Positions 34,339 to 43,148 are shown, counted from the stretch's first letter. The stretch is DNA of 64,000 nucleotides from Yinghuangia sp035454725 (GCF_051388935.1 NZ_JBPKBI010000005.1:248001-312000), one strand, 5' to 3'. A program made the numbers and translations. Notes: generated by a model from the letters alone, not told the origin.

Positions 34339-35613
34339 TCAGAACCGCGTCTCGGGCTCCGGTTCGCGGGTGATGCCACCGCCCAGCCCGGTGAGTTGGT
34401 TGACCAGGTCGTCGTAGCCGCGGTCGATGTGGTGCACCCCGCTCACCAGCGTCTCGCCGTTCGCGACCAGGCCGGCGAGGACAAGCCCGGCCCCCGCGCG
34501 CACGTCGGTCGCGAGCACCGGGGCACCCGACAGCCGTTCGACGCCGCGCACGATCGCGTGGTGGCCGTCCGTACGGATCGACGCCCCCAGTCGCAGCAGC
34601 TCCTGAAGGAACACGAAGCGCGCCTCGAAGATGTTCTCGGTGATCATCGCGTGCCCGGTCGAGACGGCGTTGAGCACCGCGAACTGCGGCTGCATGTCGG
34701 TCGCGAACCCCGGATACGGCAGCGTCACGACGTCCACCGCACCCGGCCGGCGATCCATCACCACCCGGAACCCGTCCTCCGTCGTGGACACCGACGCCCC
34801 CGACGCGGTGAGCTTGTCGAGCGCGATCTCCAGGTGCGCGGAGTGCGCGTTGCGCACCGTCACGTCCCCCTGCGTCACCGCCGCCGCGACCGCGAACGTG
34901 CCGGCCACGATGCGGTCCGGAACGGTCCGGTGGGTCACCGGGCTCAGCCCTTCGACACCGTGGATCTCGATCGTCGACGTGCCCGCGCCGTCGATCTTGG
35001 CGCCCATCTCGCTCAACATGTCGCAGATGTCGACGATTTCCGGCTCCCGCGCCGCGTTGTCGATCACCGTCGTGCCCTTGGCGAGCACCGCCGCCATGAG
35101 GATGTTCTCCGTCGCCCCCACACTCGGGAAGTCCAGCCACACCGACGTCCCGAACAGCCCCTGCGGCGCCTTCGCGATGAGGAACCCGTGCTCGTTCTCA
35201 ACCGTCGCGCCCAGCTTCACCAGCCCGTCGATGTGCATGTCGAGGCCGCGCGAACCGATGGCGTCGCCGCCGGGGAACGCGACGTGCACCTCGCCGCAGC
35301 GGGCCAGCAGCGGGCCGAGCACACAGATCGACGCACGCATGCTGCGCACCAGGTCGTAGTCGGCCTCGTGCCCGGGCGAGGCGGGGACGTCGATCGAGAC
35401 GGTGCCGGTCTTCTCGCCCCCGACCACGCAGCCGAGGCGGCGCAGCAGTTCGCTCATGATCTGCACGTCGAGAATCCGGGGGACCTCCTCCAGGACCGTC
35501 ACCCCCTCCGCGAGCAGCGCGGCGGCCATGAGCTTGAGGGCGCTGTTCTTCGCGCCCGTGATACGCACCTCGCCGGCGAGGCGAGCCCCACCGGTCACCC
35601 GGAACCTGTCCAT
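34339..35613 (-). CDS. murA: MurA, UDP-N-acetylglucosamine 1-carboxyvinyltransferase, Asp117 type
   Basis: 424 residues. The enolpyruvyl transferase fold shows repeated motifs such as ITGAKNSALKLMAAALLAEG at the N-terminus and GGDAIGSRGLDMHIDG in the catalytic loop. It transfers enolpyruvate from PEP to UDP-GlcNAc, the first committed step of peptidoglycan synthesis. The residue usually occupied by the fosfomycin-reactive Cys (Cys115 in E. coli) is Asp117 here. I chose the ATG at 35613, where the family begins (MDRFRVTGG); a longer frame starts at 35712. It is divergent from the PduO-type gene, with about 80 bases between. Confidence 0.95.
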   Translation of the reverse strand: MDRFRVTGGARLAGEVRITGAKNSALKLMAAALLAEGVTVLEEVPRILDVQIMSELLRRLGCVVGGEKTGTVSIDVPASPGHEADYDLVRSMRASICVLGPLLARCGEVHVAFPGGDAIGSRGLDMHIDGLVKLGATVENEHGFLIAKAPQGLFGTSVWLDFPSVGATENILMAAVLAKGTTVIDNAAREPEIVDICDMLSEMGAKIDGAGTSTIEIHGVEGLSPVTHRTVPDRIVAGTFAVAAAVTQGDVTVRNAHSAHLEIALDKLTASGASVSTTEDGFRVVMDRRPGAVDVVTLPYPGFATDMQPQFAVLNAVSTGHAMITENIFEARFVFLQELLRLGASIRTDGHHAIVRGVERLSGAPVLATDVRAGAGLVLAGLVANGETLVSGVHHIDRGYDDLVNQLTGLGGGITREPEPETRF

Positions 35614-35679
35614 CCCGGCATCGTATGGGCTCACAGCAGCACCACCGAACACGTGTCGCACCGCGGTGACACACCCGCG

Positions 35680-35685
35680 TAGGTT
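35680..35685 (+). promoter_or_regulatory. -10 element TAGGTT of a leaderless adenosyltransferase promoter
   Basis: TAGGTT ends seven bases before the ATG. The GGAG in between is too close (two bases) to be a standard Shine-Dalgarno, so a leaderless mRNA is likely. Confidence 0.45.
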
Positions 35686-35692
35686 TGGAGAC

Positions 35693-36265
35693 ATGGTCAA
35701 CCTGACACGCATTTACACGCGCACCGGCGACGACGGCACGACGGCGCTCGGCGACATGAGCCGCACCTCGAAGAACGACCCGCGCCTGGTCGCGTATGCG
35801 GACGTCGACGAGACGAATTCGGTCATCGGGGTGGCGCTCGCGCTCGGCGGTCTGGAAGAGGATGTCGCGGCTCTGCTGACGCGCATTCAGAACGACCTGT
35901 TCGACGTCGGCGCCGACCTGTGCACGCCGGTCGTCGCCGATCCGCAGTTCCCGCCGCTGCGCGTGGAGCAGTCGTATGTCGACGCCCTGGAGTCCGCGTG
36001 CGACACCTTCAACGAGGCGCTGCCCAAGCTGCGCAGCTTCATCCTCAACGGAGGCACGCCCGGCGCCGCGCTGCTGCACCAGGCCCGTACGGTCGCCCGC
36101 CGCGCGGAACGCAGCACGTGGGCGGCGCTGGAGGAACACGGCGACGCGATGAACCCGCTGACCGCGAAGTACCTGAACCGGCTGTCGGACCTGCTGTTCA
36201 TCCTCGCCCGCCACGCCAACCGCGAGCAGGGCGACGTGCTGTGGGTCCCGGGCGCCAATCGGTAG
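35693..36265 (+). CDS. pduO: PduO-type ATP:cob(I)alamin adenosyltransferase
   Basis: 190 residues of the PduO family: the N-terminal TRIYTRTGDDGTTALG nucleotide-binding motif, AYADVDETNSVIG, and the C-terminal RTVARRAERSTWAAL with LTAKYLNRLSDLLFILAR. The enzyme attaches the adenosyl group of ATP to cob(I)alamin, making the cofactor used by ethylmalonyl- and methylmalonyl-CoA mutases. It lies opposite murA and converges on DUF2550, a grouping also found in mycobacteria. A strong hairpin separates it from DUF2550. Confidence 0.95.
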   Translation: MVNLTRIYTRTGDDGTTALGDMSRTSKNDPRLVAYADVDETNSVIGVALALGGLEEDVAALLTRIQNDLFDVGADLCTPVVADPQFPPLRVEQSYVDALESACDTFNEALPKLRSFILNGGTPGAALLHQARTVARRAERSTWAALEEHGDAMNPLTAKYLNRLSDLLFILARHANREQGDVLWVPGANR

Positions 36266-36285
36266 CGGTCCGGGGAGCACGCGGA

Positions 36286-36307
36286 AGGGCGGCCCACGGG
36301 CCGCCCT
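36286..36307. terminator. bidirectional terminator between pduO and the DUF2550 gene
   Basis: AGGGCGGCCC (36286-36295) and its perfect complement (36298-36307) form a stem between convergent genes. The two-base apex would open into a small loop. Confidence 0.75.
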
Positions 36308-36327
36308 CGGTGTATCCGGCCCGGGGA

Positions 36328-36939
36328 TCAGGCCACGTTGACGCGCTGCCCCGGCGGGGCGGCCTCCAGCCAGGCCAGGAATCCGGTCAACGCGTCCTCA
36401 CTCATGGCGAGTTCGAGCGGTTCGCCGTCGTGGCTGCACACCAGCACCACAGCGCCCGCGAGCAGCGCCAGCTCCTCGTGGCCGACCGGCAGCCGGCGCT
36501 CGACGACCACGATGTCGTGGCGGTTCAGCACGCGGCGGGGGCGGGTGGCGTACGAGAAGACGCGGAACCATTCGATGCGGTCGCCGCTGTAGCGGGCGAT
36601 GCCGAAGACCCAGCCCTTGCCGTGGTCGACCGGTGTCGGGACCGGCGAGGCGGCGTTGTCGTCGGCGGGCTCGTCCCCCGGGCCCTTCGCGGCGTCGTGG
36701 GATCCGGAAGGCCGGGAATCAGACGCGGCGCCCTCCGGGACCGAACTCCCGGACGACGCCGCGGCATGCTCCGCCTCCCCTGGCGAGGAGGCGGCCGGTA
36801 CATCGGGCAGCCGACGCAACGAACAGTCGAAGGTCCCGCCCGGACGTTGAATGAAACGGCGGCGGGCGGCGAACACGCCGACCAAGGCTGCGGCCAGGGC
36901 GATCACGCCCACGACCACGAGGACCACCACGAGGACCAT
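36328..36939 (-). CDS. DUF2550 membrane protein with low-complexity insert
   Basis: 203 residues, longer than the roughly 150 usual for the family. One N-terminal transmembrane helix (about 3-24) precedes RRRFIQRPGGTFDCSLR, the family motif. A Ser/Pro/Ala/Asp-rich insert follows (about 45-105), then the second half of the domain, GWVFGIARYSGDRIEWFRVFSYATRPRRVL. DUF2550 proteins sit next to atpC in most actinobacteria and are uncharacterised. The start is 63 bases from the atpC stop, so it may be read with the atp operon. The insert adds about 60 residues to an otherwise standard domain. Confidence 0.85.
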   Translation of the reverse strand: MVLVVVLVVVGVIALAAALVGVFAARRRFIQRPGGTFDCSLRRLPDVPAASSPGEAEHAAASSGSSVPEGAASDSRPSGSHDAAKGPGDEPADDNAASPVPTPVDHGKGWVFGIARYSGDRIEWFRVFSYATRPRRVLNRHDIVVVERRLPVGHEELALLAGAVVLVCSHDGEPLELAMSEDALTGFLAWLEAAPPGQRVNVA

Positions 36940-37002
36940 CTCGTCCGACCTCCTCGTGTCAGTCCGCGTCCCGGCCCGACCGCCGGTCCCGGTGGATCAG
37001 CG

Positions 37003-37383
37003 TCAGTGTCCGACGCCGACGCCCGCCGCGCGCAGACGCGTGTCGGCGCGGCGCTCAGCGGCGACGTCCTTCTCGTGTCCGGCGCGCTCAAGCGCGCGCT
37101 GGGCACGGGCGACGTCGATCTCGTCGGCGAGTTCGACGATCTCGGCGAGCAGCGACAGCTCGTTGTTCGCAAATGAGACGAAACCGCCGTGCACGGCGGC
37201 GACTATGGTCGTGCCGTCCGCCTGACGGATCGTCACCGGGCCGGATTCGAGCACCCCGAGGACCGGGGTGTGCCCGGGCTGGATACCGGTGTCGCCGTCG
37301 GTGGTGCGCGCGACCACGATGGTGGCCTCGCCGGACCACACCTTGCGGTCGGCCGCGACCAGCTCGACGTGCAGCTCAGCCAA
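37003..37383 (-). CDS. atpC: ATP synthase F1 epsilon subunit
   Basis: 126 residues. The N-terminal beta-sandwich (ELHVELVAADRKVWSGEATIVVARTTDGDTGIQPGHTPVLGVL) and the C-terminal helical hairpin (EIVELADEIDVARAQRALERAG) are typical. It is part of the central stalk of the F1 motor and can inhibit ATP hydrolysis. It is the last atp gene, but lies 248 bases after atpD, much further than the other atp spacers. Confidence 0.95.
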   Translation of the reverse strand: MAELHVELVAADRKVWSGEATIVVARTTDGDTGIQPGHTPVLGVLESGPVTIRQADGTTIVAAVHGGFVSFANNELSLLAEIVELADEIDVARAQRALERAGHEKDVAAERRADTRLRAAGVGVGH

Positions 37384-37580
37384 CGTGGCTCCTCAGGTCG
37401 TACGGCGGACGCCGAGCGCCCGGCCGTGTCCCGCGGACCGGTTCTCCGGCACGGGATGCGTTCAAGAATATCGGTCCCGCGGACTCCGGTTCCAACCGGG
37501 ACCACGGACCGGCGCCGAGCGGACAGCGCCGGACGTGTGCACACCGTACGTGTGTACGTGCATGCGACCGGTGCGAGGTG

Positions 37581-37615
37581 TGCGAGGGACGGCCCGCACC
37601 GGACCGCCCCTCGCA
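37581..37615 (-). terminator. hairpin in the atpD-atpC spacer
   Basis: TGCGAGGG (37581-37588) and CCCTCGCA (37608-37615) form an 8-bp stem 17 bases after the atpD stop on the minus strand. Further short repeats around 37550-37565 (CGTACGTGTGTACG) can fold as well. It could attenuate atpC or stabilise the upstream message. Confidence 0.45.
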
Positions 37616-37631
37616 GTGCACGCCCCCGAAC

Positions 37632-39074
37632 TCAGCCCTTGGCGAGCTCGGAGATCTTCTTCTCCAGGTCGTCCAGCCCGCCGAGCATGAAGAACGCCTG
37701 CTCGGGAGCATGGTCGTACTTGCCGTCGGCGATCGCGTTGAACGCCTCGATCGTCTCCGACAGCGGCACGTCCGATCCGTCGAGACCGGTGAACTGCTTG
37801 GCGACGTGGGTGTTCTGCGACAGGAACCGCTGGATGCGGCGCGCCCGCTGCACGACGAGCTTGTCCTCTTCGGACAGTTCGTCCATACCGAGGATCGCGA
37901 TGATGTCCTGGAGGTCCTTGTACTTCTGCAGGATGTTCTTGACGCGCATCGCGCAGTCGTAGTGGTCCTGCGAGATGTACCGCGGGTCGAGGATGCGGGA
38001 CGTCGAGTCCAGCGGGTCGACCGCGGGGTAGATGCCGAGCTCCGAGATCGGACGCGAGAGCACCGTCGTGGCGTCGAGGTGCGCGAACGTCGTCGCCGGG
38101 GCCGGGTCGGTCAGGTCGTCCGCGGGGACGTAGATCGCCTGCATCGAGGTGATCGAGTGACCGCGGGTCGAGGTGATGCGCTCCTGGAGCACACCCATCT
38201 CGTCGGCCAGCGTCGGCTGGTAGCCCACCGCGGAGGGCATGCGGCCGAGCAGCGTGGAGACCTCGGAACCGGCCTGCGTGAAGCGGAAGATGTTGTCGAT
38301 GAACAGAAGCACGTCCTGCTTCTGCACGTCGCGGAAGTACTCCGCCATCGTCAGACCCGACAGGGCGACCCGCAGACGGGTGCCGGGCGGCTCGTCCATC
38401 TGGCCGAAGACCAGCGCGGTCTTGTCGAGAACGTCCGACTCGCGCATTTCGTCGATGAGGTCGTTGCCCTCACGGGTGCGCTCACCGACGCCCGCGAACA
38501 CCGACACACCCTCGTGGTTGCGCGCGACACGGACGATCATCTCCTGGATGAGGACCGTCTTGCCGACGCCCGCACCACCGAAGAGGCCGATCTTGCCGCC
38601 CTTGACGTACGGGGTCAGCAGGTCGATGACCTTGATGCCCGTCTCGAACATCTCGGTCTTCGAGTCGAGCTGGTCGAACGCCGGCGCCTTGCGGTGGATC
38701 GGCCAGCGCTCGGTGACCGTGAACTCCGACTTCGGCACGTTCAGCGGCTCGCCGAGGGCGTTGAAGACCACGCCCTTGGTGCCGTCGCCGACCGGTACGG
38801 AGATGGCCGAGCCGGTGTTGGTGACCACCGAGCCGCGGACCAGGCCGTCGGTCGGCTGCATCGAGATCGCCCGCACGAGGCCGTCGGGCAGGTGCTGCGA
38901 GACCTCCAGGGTGAGGGTCTTGGCACCCTCGCCCTGCTCACCGAGGTCGACCTCGACGTGGAGCGCGTTGTACATCTCGGGCATCGCGTCGACGGGGAAC
39001 TCCACGTCGACGACCGGGCCGATGACCCGGGCGACACGGCCCGTGGCCAGGGCCGTCGTTGCAGTGGCAGACAT
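37632..39074 (-). CDS. atpD: ATP synthase F1 beta subunit
   Basis: 480 residues. Walker A GGAGVGKTVLIQE, Walker B-like LLFIDNIFRFTQAGSE and the YVPADDLTDPAPAT segment with nucleotide-site residues are present. Beta subunits carry the catalytic sites of the F1 hexamer and make ATP when protons flow through Fo. The length is normal. The ATG is separated from the atpG stop by only three bases, so the two are coupled. No anomalies were seen. Confidence 0.98.
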   Translation of the reverse strand: MSATATTALATGRVARVIGPVVDVEFPVDAMPEMYNALHVEVDLGEQGEGAKTLTLEVSQHLPDGLVRAISMQPTDGLVRGSVVTNTGSAISVPVGDGTKGVVFNALGEPLNVPKSEFTVTERWPIHRKAPAFDQLDSKTEMFETGIKVIDLLTPYVKGGKIGLFGGAGVGKTVLIQEMIVRVARNHEGVSVFAGVGERTREGNDLIDEMRESDVLDKTALVFGQMDEPPGTRLRVALSGLTMAEYFRDVQKQDVLLFIDNIFRFTQAGSEVSTLLGRMPSAVGYQPTLADEMGVLQERITSTRGHSITSMQAIYVPADDLTDPAPATTFAHLDATTVLSRPISELGIYPAVDPLDSTSRILDPRYISQDHYDCAMRVKNILQKYKDLQDIIAILGMDELSEEDKLVVQRARRIQRFLSQNTHVAKQFTGLDGSDVPLSETIEAFNAIADGKYDHAPEQAFFMLGGLDDLEKKISELAKG

Positions 39075-39077
39075 TTT

Positions 39078-39986
39078 CTATTCACTCCCCGCGTTCGCGT
39101 CGGCCAGGGCGTCCGCGCCGCCGACGATCTCGCTGATTTCGTTGGTGATCTCCGCCTGGCGGGCGTTGTTGGCAAGCCGCGTCAACGTGAGGATGAGCTC
39201 TTCGGCGTTCTCGGTCGCCGACTTCATCGCCTTGCGCCGGGCCGCGTGCTCGGAGGCCGCGGACTGGAGCAGGGCGTTGTAGATGCGGCTTTCGACGTAC
39301 CGCGGCAGCAGCGCGTCGAGCACGCCGTCGGCCGAGGGCTCGAACTCGTAGAGCGGGAACGCGCCGCCGGCCGGCTCCTCGTACGATTCCTCGACCACCA
39401 GCGGCAGGATCCGCTTCGCGACCGAGGTCTGCGTGAGCATGGACTCGAACTCGGTGCTGACGATGTGGATCTCGTCCACACCGCCCTCCTCGGTCGGCGT
39501 GACGAACGCGTCGATCAGCGCGCCGGCCACCTTCTTCGCGTCGGAGTACTCCGGGTTGTCGGAGAACCCGCTCCACTCGCCCGCGAGGGCGCGGTTGCGG
39601 AACCGGTTGTAACCGATGCCCTTGGCACCGATGACGTACCGCTCCACGTCCTTGCCCTCACCGCGCAGCAGCTCGATGAGCTGCTCCGCGGCCTTGATGG
39701 CGCTGGAGTTGTACGCGCCCGCGAAGCCGCGGTCGCTGGTGACCAGGAGCACCGCCGCACGCGTCGCGCCCGGCTTCACCTCGGTCAGCGGGTGCTTCGC
39801 GTTGGAGAAGGTGGCGACCGCGGAGACGGCACGGGTCAGCTCGTCGGCGTACGGCTTGGCCGCCGCGACGCGCTGCTGCGCCTTGACGATCCGCGACGCC
39901 GCGATGAGCTCCTGGGCGCGCGTGATCTTCTTGGTCGCCGACACGGAACGGATCCGACGCCGGTAGACCCGAAGCTGGGCTCCCAT
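39078..39986 (-). CDS. atpG: ATP synthase F1 gamma subunit
   Basis: 302 residues. The N-terminal helix begins MGAQLRVYRRRIRSVSATKKITRAQELIA, and the C-terminus carries the long ENAEELILTLTRLANNARQAEITNEISEIVGGADAL helix. The paired coiled-coil termini form the rotor shaft inside the alpha-beta hexamer. The length agrees with streptomycete gamma subunits. It is preceded by atpA with a 19-base spacer. Confidence 0.97.
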   Translation of the reverse strand: MGAQLRVYRRRIRSVSATKKITRAQELIAASRIVKAQQRVAAAKPYADELTRAVSAVATFSNAKHPLTEVKPGATRAAVLLVTSDRGFAGAYNSSAIKAAEQLIELLRGEGKDVERYVIGAKGIGYNRFRNRALAGEWSGFSDNPEYSDAKKVAGALIDAFVTPTEEGGVDEIHIVSTEFESMLTQTSVAKRILPLVVEESYEEPAGGAFPLYEFEPSADGVLDALLPRYVESRIYNALLQSAASEHAARRKAMKSATENAEELILTLTRLANNARQAEITNEISEIVGGADALADANAGSE

Positions 39987-40005
39987 GGGTCAGGACTCTC
40001 CGTTC

Positions 40006-41643
40006 TCAGTTGCCGGACTTGACGTGGCGCGTGATGGTCTCCTGGCCGACCTCGTCCTTGCTCAGCGGCTCCACCGCCTCGACCAGCGGAGCGCCGTCGA
40101 GCTTGGTGTACGTCTGCTTGAACGCGGTGAGGGCGTCGATCATCGACTCGATCGTGGAGTCCTCAAGCTTGCCGGTCTCCGCGATGGTGGTCAGGATCTC
40201 CTTGCGCGAGATGCGCAGGTTCTCCAGGAACTCACGCTCGAAGCGCCGGATCTCCTCGACCGGGACATCGTCGAGGCGGCCGGTGGTGCCGGCCCAGATG
40301 GAGACGACCTGCTCCTCCATCGGGAACGGCGTGTACTGGCCCTGCTTGAGCAGCTCGACCATGCGGGCACCGCGCTCGAGCGCGGACTTCGACGTGGCGT
40401 CCAGGTCGGAGCCGAAGGCGGCGAACGCCTCCAGCTCGCGGTACTGGGCGAGCGTCAGACGGAGCTGGCCGGAGACCGACTTCATGGCCTTGGTCTGGGC
40501 CGAGCCACCCACGCGGGAGACCGAGATACCGACGTTGACCGCCGGGCGGACACCCTGGTTGAACAGGTCCGACTCCAGGAAGCACTGGCCGTCGGTGATG
40601 GAGATGACGTTCGTCGGAATGTACGCCGAGACGTCGTTCGCCTTGGTCTCGATGATCGGCAGACCGGTCATCGAGCCCGCGCCCAGCTCGTCGGACAGCT
40701 TGGCGCAGCGCTCCAGAAGGCGGGAGTGCAGGTAGAAGACGTCACCCGGGTAGGCCTCGCGGCCCGGCGGGCGACGCAGCAGCAGGGACACGGCGCGGTA
40801 CGCCTCGGCCTGCTTGGTCAGGTCGTCGAAGATGATCAGGACGTGCTTGCCGGCGTACATCCAGTGCTGGCCGATGGCCGAACCGGTGTACGGGGCAAGG
40901 TACTTGAAGCCCGCCGGGTCGGACGCCGGGGCGGCGACGATGGTGGTGTACTCCATCGCGCCGGCCTCTTCGAGCGAGCGCCGCACGCCGGCGATCGTCG
41001 AGCCCTTCTGGCCGATGGCGACGTAGATGCAGCGGACCTGCTTCTTCGGGTCGCCGGACTTCCAGTTGTCCCGCTGGTTGATGATCGTGTCGACGCAGAC
41101 CGCGGTCTTGCCGGTCTGGCGGTCGCCGATGATGAGCTGGCGCTGGCCGCGGCCGATCGGGGTCATCGAGTCGATGGCCTTGATGCCGGTCTGCAGCGGC
41201 TCGTGGACCGACTTGCGCATCATGACGCCGGGGGCCTGGAGTTCGAGGGCGCGGCGGCCCTCGCTCTCGATCTCGCCCTTGCCGTCGATCGGGTTGCCGA
41301 GGGGGTCGACCACGCGGCCGAGGTAGTTGTCGCCGACCGGCACCGACAGGACCTCGCCGGTGCGGCGGACCGTCTGGCCCTCTTCGATCGCGCTGAAGTC
41401 ACCGAGGATGACGACACCGATCTCGCGGACGTCGAGGTTCAGCGCGAGGCCGAGGGTGCCGTCCTCGAACTTGAGGAGTTCGTTGGCCATGACCGAGGGC
41501 AGGCCCTCGACCTTGGCGATGCCGTCCATGCACTCGCTGACCGTGCCGATTTCCTCGCGCGAGGCCGCGTCCGGCTCGTACGAGTCGACGAAGCGCTCCA
41601 GCGCGTCCCGGATCTCCTCCGGCCGGATCGTGAGCTCCGCCAT
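40006..41643 (-). CDS. atpA: ATP synthase F1 alpha subunit
   Basis: 545 residues, a long alpha typical of actinobacteria. Walker A GDRQTGKTAVCVDT near residue 170 and the nucleotide-site segment ISVSRVGGSAQTKAMK are present. The C-terminus is extended by a helical, charged tail (about 505-545), as in other actinobacteria. Alpha subunits alternate with beta and hold the non-catalytic nucleotide sites. The atpH stop is 106 bases upstream. Confidence 0.98.
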   Translation of the reverse strand: MAELTIRPEEIRDALERFVDSYEPDAASREEIGTVSECMDGIAKVEGLPSVMANELLKFEDGTLGLALNLDVREIGVVILGDFSAIEEGQTVRRTGEVLSVPVGDNYLGRVVDPLGNPIDGKGEIESEGRRALELQAPGVMMRKSVHEPLQTGIKAIDSMTPIGRGQRQLIIGDRQTGKTAVCVDTIINQRDNWKSGDPKKQVRCIYVAIGQKGSTIAGVRRSLEEAGAMEYTTIVAAPASDPAGFKYLAPYTGSAIGQHWMYAGKHVLIIFDDLTKQAEAYRAVSLLLRRPPGREAYPGDVFYLHSRLLERCAKLSDELGAGSMTGLPIIETKANDVSAYIPTNVISITDGQCFLESDLFNQGVRPAVNVGISVSRVGGSAQTKAMKSVSGQLRLTLAQYRELEAFAAFGSDLDATSKSALERGARMVELLKQGQYTPFPMEEQVVSIWAGTTGRLDDVPVEEIRRFEREFLENLRISRKEILTTIAETGKLEDSTIESMIDALTAFKQTYTKLDGAPLVEAVEPLSKDEVGQETITRHVKSGN

Positions 41644-41749
41644 CTGGTGTCCCTGCTCTCCTAGGTGGTGGGGTTACGGTCCGCCGTCGGTGACGGCGAT
41701 CTCGGAACCGCGTGCTGCTGTCTTGTTCGCTGCTCGTCGACCGCAGGGG

Positions 41750-42565
41750 TCAACGGACCAGTCGCCGCCCGGCCTCGTCGAGGCGGGTGGCCACGGTGCC
41801 GTCGATGACGTCGTCACCGATCTGCACTCGGACGCCCCCGATCACCTGTTCGTCGATCTCGACGTTGAGGTGCACCGGCCGGCCGTAGATCCGGCCGAGG
41901 GCCGCCGCCAGACGGGTGTTCTGCTCCTCGGTGAGGGGCAGGGCCACCGTGACCAGGGCGACCACGCGGCGCCGACGCTCGGCGGCGAGCCGGGCGTACG
42001 CCTCAAGGCCCGCCTCAAGGCTACGGCTTCGCGGGTGTGCGACCAGGCGGGTCACCAGGCGCAGGGTGACCGGGCGCACCCGGCCGTCCAGCAGACCCGA
42101 GACCAGCTCGGCCTTGCGACTGTCCGGGACGGACGGGTCGGTGAGCGTGGACCGCAGCTCGCGCTGTCCGGCCACGATGCGGCCGAATCGGAACAGCTCG
42201 TCTTCGAGGTCGTCGAGGGAACCTTCGCGGTCCGCCCCGATGAGCTCTGCCTCGACCGACAGTTCGTCGATCGCGTCGACCAGGTCGCGCGGCTGCGACC
42301 AGCGCGCGCGTACCAGACCGCCGAGCAGATCGGCGGCGTCGCCGCCGATCTGGCCGCCGAGGAGCTGGGCCAGGAACGCGGCCCGCGACTCCCCGCTCCG
42401 CGCCGGGTCGGTGAAGACCCGGCGCAGCACCACCGTGCGGTCGAGCAGCAGCACGACGGCGTGCAGGTCCTCGGCGAGCGCCGGCATGTCGGCACCCGTC
42501 GACTGCGCGAGCGCGTCGAGGCGCTCGCGCGCGGCGGCCATGGACTCCCGGCTGGCGCCCTGCAT
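41750..42565 (-). CDS. atpH: ATP synthase F1 delta subunit (long actinobacterial form)
   Basis: 271 residues, the long form common in actinobacteria (about 180 in E. coli). The C-terminal domain is the clearest: RRRVVALVTVALPLTEEQNTRLAAALGRIYGRPVHLNVEIDEQVIGGVRVQIGDDVIDGT. The N-terminal helical bundle contacts alpha subunits and, with the b dimer, forms the peripheral stalk. The ATG overlaps the atpF stop as TGATG, so translation is coupled. Confidence 0.96.
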   Translation of the reverse strand: MQGASRESMAAARERLDALAQSTGADMPALAEDLHAVVLLLDRTVVLRRVFTDPARSGESRAAFLAQLLGGQIGGDAADLLGGLVRARWSQPRDLVDAIDELSVEAELIGADREGSLDDLEDELFRFGRIVAGQRELRSTLTDPSVPDSRKAELVSGLLDGRVRPVTLRLVTRLVAHPRSRSLEAGLEAYARLAAERRRRVVALVTVALPLTEEQNTRLAAALGRIYGRPVHLNVEIDEQVIGGVRVQIGDDVIDGTVATRLDEAGRRLVR

Positions 42566-43119
42566 CAGCGCACCTGCTCGGAGGTCTGGGCAGCGGCCTT
42601 CGCCTCGAGTTCGTCGAGGAAGCGGTCGACGACGCGGCGCTGGCGCGCCTCGTCCTCAAGCGATTCGCCGACGATCCGGCTCGCCAGCTCGGTGGCCAGC
42701 TTGCCGATGTCCTGCCGCAGCACGGTGGTGGCCTGCTTGCGGTCGGCCTCGATCTGAGCGTGGCCCGACGCGATGATCTCGTCCTTGATGCGCGCGCCTT
42801 CCGAGCGCATCTCGGCGAGCGCGGCGGCACCCTGCTCACGGGCGTCCTCGGTCAGGCGGCCGGCCTCACGACGCGCCTCGATGAGCTGGGCGCGGTACCG
42901 CTCAAGCTCGGCCTGGGCCTCGGCCTGGGCCTCCTCGGCACGCGCGAGGCCGCCCTCGATGGCGTCCGTACGGTCCGCCAGCGTCTTCTGGATCTTCGGC
43001 AGGAGGATCTTGCCGAGGAAGAAGAAGACGATGAGGAACGCCACGCCACCGATGATGATCTCGTCGAGCGGCGGGAGAAGAGGGTTCATCTCCTCTTCGC
43101 CGCTGGCGATGTAAATCAC
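42565..43119 (-). CDS. atpF: ATP synthase Fo b subunit
   Basis: 184 residues from a GTG with GGAGG seven bases upstream; a longer frame from 43152 lacks that site. One transmembrane helix (about 18-38, IIIGGVAFLIVFFFLGKILL) precedes a long charged helical coiled coil (about 40-175). The b dimer is the peripheral stator that holds F1 against the rotor's torque. The gene lies between atpE and atpH in canonical order. Confidence 0.96.
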   Translation of the reverse strand: MIYIASGEEEMNPLLPPLDEIIIGGVAFLIVFFFLGKILLPKIQKTLADRTDAIEGGLARAEEAQAEAQAELERYRAQLIEARREAGRLTEDAREQGAAALAEMRSEGARIKDEIIASGHAQIEADRKQATTVLRQDIGKLATELASRIVGESLEDEARQRRVVDRFLDELEAKAAAQTSEQVR

Positions 43120-43148
43120 GGTGGGAACCTCCGATGGGAAGTGAGACG

